Origin: Gonapodya prolifera JEL478
Taxonomy: Eukaryota > Monoblepharomycota > Monoblepharidomycetes > Monoblepharidales > Gonapodyaceae
DNA length: 64,000 bases
Direction of reading: 5' to 3'
Assembly: GCA_001574975.1 (NCBI GenBank)
Contig: KQ965839.1
Span: forward strand, 62,001 to 126,000
A program made the translations under genes and the position numbers. Shown here piece by piece: positions 26,462-35,476 of the stretch. Numbering within the stretch: position 1 is the first letter of the stretch; each line of letters opens with the position of its first letter. Below the pieces are notes generated by a model. That model saw nothing but the letters and a program-made list of their open reading frames with translations, ran no database searches and was not told where the DNA came from.

Positions 26462-28568
26462 AAACTTTTGAGGGGATTGTCAATACCAGGGAAAGGAAAA
26501 ATATTACTTGCTTCTGCCGTGTGACGATAAATCGAGAGCTCCTGACACCCCCTTTGAACTTCAACTCCAATCACTTCTGGCTCTCCGTCTCGCGATTCTC
26601 CACCCAGTCTTCATCTTGTTCCGATCTCCACAGCGCTCTTCCCATCAACGACGATGTTGGTCATAAATATGCCTTACTCCTGGCAGACTCTCCAGAGCTC
26701 CCCCGCTCACTGTTTAGAAGAGGATGCTATGTCGGGAATGTATGCGAGACGGACTGCTGGCGGGGTTGATGACTCGCCGCTCCAAGTTAGGTTAAATTAC
26801 TGATGCGCGAGTGCCAGCACGCATGTGTGGAATTCGAGGCGCGAAGAACGATTACAACAAGTCAGTGTATTCTCGACTTCACCAACATAACAGTAGCTTC
26901 GAACAATTCCAGAGTCCGCCCCTCGCCCACCACCTTCCCACCCCCCCCCACCCCCAGCATCACATTACAACCCACTCCGACACTGGACGGGAACGCGCTG
27001 GAGGATGAGAGGAACACGTGAGTCTCAAGAATACACTGGAAGTCGAGCAGATGATGCGTACCATCGTCGCGCTAACGAAGCGGCCATCCTCCCACGTCCC
27101 ATCCTCCCCGGATCCCGACTTCCAACTCCCCCCACCGAAACTTGAAGTGTTGCGCTGGAGAATAAAGGGGAACGCGTCAGTCTCAAGAATAAACGGGAAG
27201 TCGGACAGATGATACATACCATCGTTCATACGAAGACACCCCCATCTTCCCACGCCCGACCTGGAAAGCCAAGTGATCCGGTTCCATCTTGATCCCGATA
27301 CCGATCTCGATCCAGCTCCATCTCCAACTTCAACGATTCGGCGTCTGCTCCAGATCCAGCAGCTGATCCGTGTCGCCGAGTCGAGACACTCTAACTAGTA
27401 ACTACGAACCCACAACCCAATGGAAACGCGAAGCCGACCCCACAAGTCACTACATCAAGTGACCACCCAATTTCGTGCGAGCAGCCGCTAAGTCTAGCCT
27501 AGTCTCGCGAACGAGACCCCAGCCACTCGTTCCGGGGCGTTTTAGAGCACGTGGTCATGTGGAGAAAACCCGCGGCCGAGTACCGCGGAAGGATCGAGTC
27601 GGTCAAGAGAGGCAGACGCCGTTTAGCTTCCCGATTCCTTCAAGAACATCCTTGCGCACCCTCGCTGACAGCAGTCCCGCATAGCAAACGCCCTGGCGCT
27701 CGCTATTCGTGACCGGAGGGACTCGGAGAGATCCGAGCCACGCCGCGGTTGCCCGACGGACGCGTGTCACGTATGAGTCTTACTCGGTGGGGTGGCTTCG
27801 CGCGTGGTCTGGGATCGCTCCCGGACCATGTCTGGGGGAGTTGCGAGATGAGTGGACAAATTACTTGGCACGTCAGGCCGCGTGTTTGTAGCGATGTGGC
27901 GCAGCTTTGACCCAAATGAGAATAATTCATTCATTATTATGTGAATTATTGACGTAATCAAGATGAAACTCAGAGGAAGGCCGCGAGAACAATACTGTGA
28001 AGCGAGTTGAGTTGCACGACTGCCGTGATGAGGTTCAAATCCCAGCTCGCTGTGCTTTTGCAACCATATCCTCCACACAGAGATCATTCCAAGCATCATT
28101 TCAGCGTGCATCTGTGCCGTGTAGGGTTAGGCGTCCAGTGGAGGCCTTTTTTTGCTCAACTTTACTGGTGATAAGATGAGTGCTTGGGACTCCGTTTTCT
28201 TCCCAACATGTTCAAGGGTGAAGTTCCACACCAGCAGGATTCACTTGATCTTTTCTTGTGTGGATGTTGCCGAAGAAGGAGCAAGCGGGATACTCGCTTC
28301 AGTACTGCTCGTGAATACAATGATCGTCACGGATGCCTTCGAGCTGATCCCGTCGAGCCACAAGTCCGCTCAGGCAGCGCACGAGCACCCGTTATGGTAC
28401 ACCAAGGCCAAGCAGATCGCCCTGCATCACCGGCATCTCTCACGCCGGCTGTGGGCTGGGTCTTTGGTCACCGTCGGAGGCATTTCTCGGAAGCGGATCT
28501 TCCTCCCCCACTCCCTCCATTTTAATATTTTCTGCTCCCTCAACTCTCCGCTGCCCCGCACCGCGGCA
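26462..28568. other. Gene-poor 2.1 kb region
   Basis: I find no supported gene here. It holds an imperfect tandem repeat (26995-27265), a Cys-free C-rich tract near 26938-26955, and a GC-rich stretch of unknown nature at 27475-27890. That stretch includes a 6-bp hairpin with a gaga loop (27722-27737). Also present are an AT-rich inverted repeat (aataattca...tgaattatt, about 27922-27952) and a tRNA-B-box-like string near 28030 that does not fold as a tRNA. From 28152 a frame stays open into the thioesterase gene. Confidence 0.5.
26995..27265 (+). repeat. Imperfect direct tandem repeat, period about 157 bp
   Basis: Copy A starts at 26995 and copy B at 27152, both with gcgctggag. The copies then share blocks such as tctcaagaata, ggaagtcg, cagatgat and taccatcg at matching offsets, ending in tcccacg. 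Copy B is truncated or diverged after about 110 bp. Copy A reads through as a short alpha-helical peptide, but no gene context supports it. Confidence 0.75.
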
Positions 28569-29960
28569 ATGTCCTTCGACAATCTCCTCGCGCTCACGCC
28601 CCTGCCATCGCGCTCATCGAACGCCTCCCTCGTCTTTGCAAGAACAGCTCCTCCCGAAATGGCATTCGCCGGCGTCGGCGGCGCATTGTAAGTCCATTTC
28701 TCTTTCCTTCACTTGTACACAGACTCGTGCTCCAACTCCCCGCTCCCCACTCCGCGCAGCGTCTACGGCGGGTACCTCACGGCTCTTGTCGCAAAGGCAA
28801 CGCTCGAATCGGTCAATCCAAGGGGCTACCCCCACATTCTCTCGCTCACCGTCGACGTTGTGTCGGGCGTTGCGGGCGGCGAGGAACTCGGTGCGTTTTC
28901 TTGCCGCTCTTGCCTTGGAACTATGTCCCCCTTCTGACACGGCCCCACCAAGAAATCACCGTCGACCTCCCACGCACGACCCGCCGCCTCGCATTCGCAC
29001 GCATCACGATATGCCCTGCTCGCACACCCGGGCGCCCATCTGTGCTCGCCCAATCCCTCTGCGGCACGCTCTCCCCCGCAACACCTGCACCCTCGATCGG
29101 CCAACGCGTCTCCTCCACGCTCTCATTCTCCCGCGTCCGCACACACGTGCCCTCACTCAAGGCGCCCTCCGACGGCGTGCAGGACCTTATAGCCCTTGCG
29201 ACGGGTCTCCCGCCCCCGCCCGACGCCGTCGACAAGAGGGCCCAGTTCGTCACCATGATTCATTCCCGTGAGGCCCTCACATTCGCCAAGGCCCGTATTG
29301 CGGTTGGTGCGGGAGAGCTGCGCAGGGAAGGGTGGGATGGGTTGGACGCCATGCCGTTTATCTTGAGTAAGTGTTTGCATATGGTTGTTTGTTCGAGTCC
29401 AGGTTGAGGTCTTTACACATTTCCTCCGTGCTGGTTCAGAGCACCGTGACGGGCGCACACTGGACATGCTGGTACGTGTGCTTGTATTACTTTCATGTGA
29501 TACTTTTGTTCATATTTGTGCACACAATCTCCGCTTTCCTCATGTTCATTCCCAGTCCGCCGCCTTCCTCTGCGACACATTCCCCACATCCGCAATCCTC
29601 CGTGCCGAAACGGGGCCGTTCATACCCTCCGTCACGTCCTCCCTCACCGTCCACTTTTACAAACCATTCCCGCCCTCCTGCACGTTCCTGTTCTACGTCG
29701 CGGGTAGGCCGGCGGGAGACGTTCCTGTCGATACCTTGGACGCTCCTGCTCCTGCTGCAGGGGTGGCAGCGGCGGCGGCGGCTCAAGGAAAAGGGCAGGA
29801 AGCGGGCAACATCGAGTTCTGGGACTCAGCCATCTACGCCCCCGACGGCACGCTCGTGTGCATGCAGCGGCAGACCAGGACCGTGCTTGGGCCCGAGCAG
29901 GCCGGCAGGATGGAGAGGGAGTTGGGGATCAGGTGGCCCATGAGGGGTGGGAAGTTGTAG
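28569..29960 (+). CDS. Thioesterase-superfamily protein (acyl-CoA thioesterase-like, double hotdog)
   Basis: This is a predicted acyl-CoA thioesterase-like protein. MSFDNLLALTPLPSRSSN is followed by APPEMAFAGVGGALVYGGYL, the first hotdog fold, where an intron separates GGAL from VYGGYLTALVAKATLE. Later segments include PHILSLTVDVVSGVAGGEE, EITVDLPRTTRRLAFARIT and the second hotdog (DTFPTSAILRAETGPFIPSV, LTVHFYKPFPPSCTFLFYV). The C-terminus has FWDSAIYAPDGTLVCMQRQT, which fits the second-hotdog end of fungal thioesterase-like proteins. An Ala/Gly-rich loop sits near 29740-29800. Three introns are needed. The frame is also open upstream to about 28152, so a longer N-terminus is possible. The specific substrate cannot be read from sequence. 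Confidence 0.75.
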
Positions 29961-30508
29961 TGTTTAGGTGGCGTGTGGACGTTCGGTGAGCGAAATTAGA
30001 AGGAACTCTGTTTAGATATTAGTACTTGTGTTTCGACCCCTACGTATTGTAACGGTGCCGCACTTCCAACATAAAGTATCGCAGCCCAATATATTGCAGT
30101 AAGCTGCAACCAGCGACTGACCACCACCTGTCCCCCACGTCACACAAACTGCAGGAACAGTCTGTCACAACATATATTAAAGTCCAAAAAAAGTGGAGAG
30201 AAATTGATAATATTTGTTTATAATAGAGAGCCATCTTGCGGCTGCTGAGAAACAGGATTGTGGGAATTTGTCGATCCAGGTACTACAAACCATCGACTGA
30301 GCTCCTTCCGTTTCTTAAATCAATTTGAAATACCAACCAGCATGTTTTGGAGGCTCTCCTGGACGAGATTTGACATGTGGCGTCGGGCTGCTGCTTGGAA
30401 GTTACTTGCGGGGCATCTCAGAGGCACTTTATGCTGCATTCATTGAATTCACCGGTTGTGGCATAACGTGAAAGGATTATCCACGCTCCATCGCTACTTG
30501 AGCCTGCA
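29961..30508. other. Intergenic region after the thioesterase gene
   Basis: This 548 bp stretch is AT-rich after 30030 (atatattaaag near 30172). It holds a 3' UTR and the promoter of the next gene. No feature is supported. Confidence 0.5.
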
Positions 30509-31066
30509 ATGCCTGTTCGAAAGGTGAGCGCATGCAGTTTGCAGGCCCATTGACCTGCAAGTACTAGTGGCGCACTTCCGACTCCACTCGTTGAATTCAT
30601 TCCCGCCCGACCAACAAAGATTTCTTCACTCTTCTCGTACCTCATCGTGACCGTACTTGCGGCACTTGTCCTCGCCCATGGCGCAACTGCTGCGAGGACC
30701 AGAATGTACTACCTGATGACATGCGGAACAACCAACCACGTCGCCATGTTCGACTCCGCCTCTGGGTCGACGACGGGAGGTCCGACGGCGCTTTTCAGCG
30801 TATTGGTGTGCGTGAACCCCACACCGGCCAAGGGAGGCGGCAACTGCGCGTACGAGAACGACGACCTGGATGAAAGCGTGACGCTCGAGTTTGTCCCCGG
30901 GTGGAAGAGCTTGTCGTTGGGAACCTACGCGGGATATGCATCATTCAGTGGAAGCCCGTTCGGCGGCAAGAGGACTGATTGTTACACGTCGGTGAAGAAT
31001 ATTGCACTCTACTCGGACCAAGGACAGAAGTGTTACACGCAGGCGTTTTGCATTGTGCAAATGTAA
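30509..31066 (+). CDS. Small secreted Cys-containing protein, family unknown
   Basis: This predicted secreted protein of 153 residues has two exons, 30509-30523 (MPVRK) and 30620-31066, with a 96-nt intron (gtgagc...caaag). Splicing creates a clean signal peptide (KISSLFSYLIVTVLAALVLA, then HGATA); without it no ATG precedes the hydrophobic stretch. The mature part has six Cys, in MTCGTTNHV, VLVCVNP, GGNCAYEN, TDCYTS, KCYTQ and FCIVQM, consistent with three disulfides. It contains a GWKSLSLGTYAGYASF segment that faintly recalls beta/gamma-crystallin repeats. No function is assigned. The exon 1 call is inferred from the signal peptide and splice sites. Confidence 0.6.
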
Positions 31067-31099
31067 ATTTAAACTGAAGAAATGCACATGTGGACTTGA

Positions 31100-32870
31100 A
31101 ACGGTTCATGATAGATTGGAGATGCACACATTATGTCCATTCCACATAATATATTATCCATTTACAGTGCGTAGTTGTCCTGCATACCAATGGGGACATC
31201 TGGAAGGGGACCAGTCATTGTCTTTAGCTATGGAAACAGCCCACCCCACACGCATTGTCCTCCGAAGCTTCGTTCTCAGCTCTTTGTTTGCGGCGCAATC
31301 CACCCAGTGCTCGCTTTCGCATCGACCACGGCGTGGATCTCCAGGCTGTGGATGCGCAAAGGCGCATTGGCAATGACGGCTCAAGACTCGTTTCATCACG
31401 GAGTGGAACAGTGGTGGGTCAAGGAACTGCCACATTTCTGGGAAGTGGGAAGGATTCTATCAAGACCTTCACGGACTTGGAGCTGGGGAACACTGTGTTC
31501 AGGTCGGTCCACATTCCTGTCGCGTTCTCACCAGACGCCATGACGGACAACTCGCGGATCTGGGTGTACACCCTGTTCGCGACAGAGTCCAGAAATCGTC
31601 GAGGCAGGTACTGAATTGGACCGAATAAGACCAACTGAGGGAGTGCATGGAGGAGTTTGTGGAAATCGTCATATCGAGGGGAGAGAGGCACGGCATTTGC
31701 GCGGTATCAGCACGGAAAAGAAAGGTGGGTGAGTGAGTCAACTTGGCAACAGCCTCAAACATGTCTTCGCTGGAGGGCCGAGGGGTGTCAGCCAGTGACC
31801 AGAGATCTTGGAAAGGGACAGTGGCAAAAAAAAAGAAAAAGAAAGTACTCGTAGTTTCGAATTCCCGCCCAGGGATTGCACTCCATCTTGAGTGATTTGA
31901 GGCGTGGCAACTCTTCAAGTTGTTTGACATCACCATCCGGAGGTGCTGTACCGCGAGCCAGTGTGCCTTGCTCGAGGTCAGGCCATTGGCGGAAGTCAAA
32001 ATGGTTACGGTCGAGCGTCACGGGTTGATGGACGAGGATCTGTGGCCCGAGAACCGGGCCATCATCACTGCATATTGTAGTACCAGAATACACAAAGAAG
32101 TAGGAGGACCGTGCACGACCGCAGAAGTGCACGGTCACTAAACACTAGTTGCACTGGGACAATATCTGACGGACTGCGCCGTTGTACGCCGCATGGTTCC
32201 ACCCCACTGAAAGGACCTCGCATACTCCCAAGTGTGGTTGTCCTTCAGTGGATACCAGCATCTTTAACTGGGTTGAAACGCGTCCTGGGCATGTAAACAT
32301 TTTAAGATTTGAACAGAGGGTGCTTTGGTCGAGTTACCCAATATTCTTGTACAAATGTGAAAAATGATAGGCCCACTCATTCTTGGTAAGACAATACAGT
32401 ACCGGAATGTGTTTTGACAACTGGGAATCCAAGTATCCGCGCAATTTGCTGACCAGTCATGAACGGGCTGCTCGTCCAGGTTTCCACGAGTCGAGGAACG
32501 ACAATAATGCGCATTCCATTCTTGTGTTCGAAATAATTGGTCAGGAGGTGGGGGAGGCGGCGCTCAATCGTTCCGGTCCAAATCCTCGCTCATTCCATCG
32601 AAGTTAGTGAGGCAGACATAGCGGGTGAGGTTGGATTAATTGGGACGGAGTTGAAAGAGTGTTTTGTGGCTTCGACCTGTCGGCAGTGGTGGCTGATGTT
32701 GTTAACTTCTCCTCCTCACTGCCGAAATAACGAGCGCGATCGTCGGGATTGCACCGAATCCAAATACGATTGCCGATGCGCGCTAGAAAGTCTTGACATT
32801 CGAACACGGGGATGAGTTGACCTGCACGGCTAAACTGTGGTGCACTCCATCCCCACGAACTTTCCACTCC
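31100..32870. other. Ambiguous locus, possibly a decayed F-box/LRR-like gene on the minus strand
   Basis: Neither strand gives a clean gene. On the minus strand, protein-like pieces follow one another in changing frames. NPDDRARYFGSEEE lies near 32700-32760, and RRLPHLLTNYFEHKNGMRII runs into VVPRLVETWTSS near 32450-32570. LEELPRLKSLKMECNPW lies near 31870-31930, VANRVYTQIRELSVMASGE near 31535-31590, and a short terminal segment ends LRIHSLEIHAVVDAKAST. The order and leucine spacing recall fungal F-box/LRR proteins, but stops between the pieces are not all explained by good introns. On the plus strand 31255-31614 is open and includes SIKTFTDLELGNTVFRSVHI. I cannot decide between an intron-rich gene, a pseudogene and two overlapping signals. 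Confidence 0.25.
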
Positions 32871-32890
32871 TCACCCCCACCGCCGCGAAA

Positions 32891-34224
32891 ATGGACGAGC
32901 CCCTCTTCGGCGACGTGTCGCGACGTGTACGCTCCGTGCTTCCATGTTGTGGTGCCTCGCCATCTCACCAACCAATCCCTTCCACCCCGCCCCACTCATT
33001 GCGACCCTTCTACGCCCGCCGATGACAGGACCAACAAACGGAAAACATCGTATCTGCCGTCGTGATTGGCTTTGTCGCTGTGAGTCCTTACGCGTGGCCC
33101 TCGTTTGCGATGAATGGCTTGCGTGACTGGCTGAAACGACGGTATGGTTTCCCTGCCCCTGGATTTCCATCATCCGCCCCTATTTCTGTGCCGTAAACGC
33201 ACGTAGCTCACCGTCATATTTTCATGGTACGCCGCCCGCCCGCCTGGTCACGCGTGTGCTCCGTGCGAGCTGACGCCTCTTTCCCCGCATCGCCTGTCGG
33301 GAACGAAACAACGCCCGATGTCAAAGGGTCAACACGTACAAAGGCGCCGCCAACTTTTTCTTCGGCGCTGGGCTGATAGTTCTGTTGCTGTGCGAAGTGG
33401 TATGTCCTCTAAACCTGTCCTTCCCTTCACTCTAACCTACCCCAACCCCCCCTTCCCCAACCCCACCCACCCACACTAAGCAACTTGTCCGCTGGTACCG
33501 CCTCGGTGACCTCGACCCCAAATTCAAGTGGCTGATCCTGGCACTGGGCGTGTCCGTTGTGTTCTTTTCCATCCTGGCCAACGTGTACTTTTGGGCCGCC
33601 ATCGTGACGCCCGAGTCGCATCCCGCGCTGGCAAAATGGTGTGTTTGCGGAGGGAGTGGGAGTGGGGGATAGGCATGTGCAGGGCTGGAGGGGGTTCTGT
33701 CTGGTGTGTGGAAGGAAGGTGGACAGGGGTCGTTCAAAGGCGTTTTGGGTCCCTGTCGACTCTTACGCGATTTGAGACTCGGTCTCGGCATGGAATAGAA
33801 GTTGAGCACGGGAAGGGGTGGTTTTGTCTGTGATTGGCAGAATGACGGATGAAGGAGCCGTTTCAAAGACACATACCCTCCAGTCGAGGAGTGCCTCTTT
33901 AAGACGTGGAGCAAGGACTGGTTTTTCACTTTGGAATCTTCGAGTGGTGTGGAATATCTCTGACAACCCTGCCGTCCTTCCAACCAAATCAGCATTGGTG
34001 GCAACACTCCCGACATCAACGGCCACCTGGGACTGTTCAGGTCGAGTGACGACACGTGCTGGTGCGTGTTCTTGTTCTCATTTGCTGGTGCTTCTGCGTT
34101 CTCCCCGAAGAAGTACCAACCTCTTGTCTTCCGTTCCATCCCTACTCCCAGGTACGTGTGCGACTCCGGATTCCTCCTCGACCTTTCGAAACCCGCGCCC
34201 GGTGTGTGCGTGCGGTTTGGGTAA
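32891..34224 (+). CDS. TMEM243: TMEM243-like small multipass membrane protein
   Basis: This small integral membrane protein belongs to a conserved eukaryotic family of unknown biochemical role. MDEPLFGDVSRR joins after an intron to DQQTENIVSAVVIGFVA, matching the family opening PLFGxxSxxD. The next exons give LTVIFSW and NTYKGAANFFFGAGLIVLLL. The best block is QLVRWYRLGDLDPKFKWLIL followed by ALGVSVVFFSILANVYF, the family signature WYRxGDLxPKF plus the last helix. Unlike animal TMEM243, a C-terminal extension follows (IGGNTPDINGHLGLFRSSDD, then CWYVCDSGFLLDLSKPAPG). Six introns are needed, with the longest (about 360 nt) near 33640-33995. The C-terminal exons are less certain than the core. 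Confidence 0.78.
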
Positions 34225-34566
34225 ACATCTTTACTGCTTCTTGGCATCTCTGGGGTTGGGCGTCGTACAATGGGACAAGTTTGTGACGTGAGGGGTGTTT
34301 CGCATGTACTAGACCAAGATCGTTGTTTGATCAATGTATTCACATTTTGCGAGTGGACGAGTGTGTTGCACGTGTGGGCAAATACCGGTGAGAACACAAA
34401 TTGTACATGGAATGACAAGTGTATTGGCCCAGTAAAGTTCAGAAGACCATATCACCCTCTCTCCCCACCGCCCTGCTCCACATCGAATCCCTCCCGAAAC
34501 TTCATTCATTTCTGGTCTGTATGCAACCATCACAAAACATGCACAACCGTCAGAAATACGATCATC
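34225..34566. other. Intergenic gap, TMEM243-like / COX6A
   Basis: This 342 bp stretch lies between two 3' ends. It holds AT-rich 3'-UTR-like sequence (ttgtttgatcaatgtattca near 34323), and nothing else is recognised. Confidence 0.5.
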
Positions 34567-35236
34567 TTACACGCGCAAAATGTAGCGCTTACCGTCAGGA
34601 GAGGGGTTGTACACGGGGTGGCGGAACGCGCTCTCGTTGCCCCAGGGGAACTCCTACAGGCGGAAATGCATCCCAATAAGCATGCTGTCCAACGCCCCCC
34701 AATCCCACCGAACGACACCAAACTCCTCCCACCACGCCCGCTCCCCCCACTACTACACTGCACGCACCACTTTCCGGATCCTCAGGTGGGGCCACGGGAC
34801 GTACTCCGGGTGGTGGTGGTCCAGGTGACCGAGGTGCTCGGCTTCCTTGCCGTACACGTAGACCGTCGCGCCGATGAGCGAGGGGATGGCGACGAACAGG
34901 GAGATTTTGTACCAGAGACCTTCTCCGGCTGGGATGCGAAGAACGGGGGAGGCGAGTGTGGGGAGTGGAGGAAATGGGGGACCAGACCAATCGATCCACG
35001 CGCGGATGGACGATGGCAACAACCAAGCATCGTCAGAATCCAATCCAAAAGCCGCGCGAAAAAATCAGCAGTTCCAGACCGTGATTCCCCCTGTTGTCGG
35101 GTTGGGCCTTCGAAGGGGACCAACACTCACACTGGGCGTGGTGCGCGTGGGCTTCCTCCTCCGGGAGGATTCGGCGGGCAGGCATCAAAGCCTTGGAGGC
35201 GAACGTGCGGCGGCCGGCGGCGAAGAGACCGTTCAT
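34567..35236 (-). CDS. COX6A: Cytochrome c oxidase subunit 6A (COX13)
   Basis: This is a nuclear-encoded single-span subunit of respiratory complex IV in the mitochondrial inner membrane. Exon 1 encodes a basic, Arg/Ala/Ser presequence (MNGLFAAGRRTFASKALMPA). Exon 2, joined as Q-SGEGLWYKISLFVAIPSLI, holds the transmembrane helix, then KEAEHLGHLDHHHPEYVPWP and HLRIRK. Exon 3 carries the signature EFPWGNESAF and the terminal HPVYNPSPDGKRYILRV, stopping at 34567. The pattern of helix, His-rich loop, PxPHLRIR and FPWG is diagnostic. The boundary between exons 2 and 3 (ending K or KV) is uncertain by one codon. Confidence 0.92.
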
Positions 35237-35476
35237 GGTGATGGGGATCCGACGGGGATGGCACAAGAGAATTGGCAAAATCTTTTGCTCAGCCAAGTGA
35301 CTCAAGTCTCTACCCTCTTCCCCTTCCTCCCCCATTTCAATTCAGGGGGTGCTAGGACGGGTTGTATGTGCAAATGTAACTGGCATGTACATGCTACTAC
35401 TCAAAAAATACCGCGGCGCCTGGCGCGAGGGGCTGGTTTTGGGTGGGCCGCGCCTCCGCACCGAAACAACCCGGGC

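Noticed and set aside
27998-28052. tRNA-like string with a B-box (ggttcaaatccc) and complementary ends agcgag/ctcgct
   Set aside because: The ends are only 51 nt apart, the T stem does not pair, and no A box or anticodon arm is present at the right distance.
33432-34418. A 328-codon open frame on the minus strand, antisense to the TMEM243-like gene
   Set aside because: Its peptide is Ser/Pro/Arg-rich without any domain, while the plus strand encodes a recognisable family split by proper introns; the antisense frame is an artefact of GC-rich codons.
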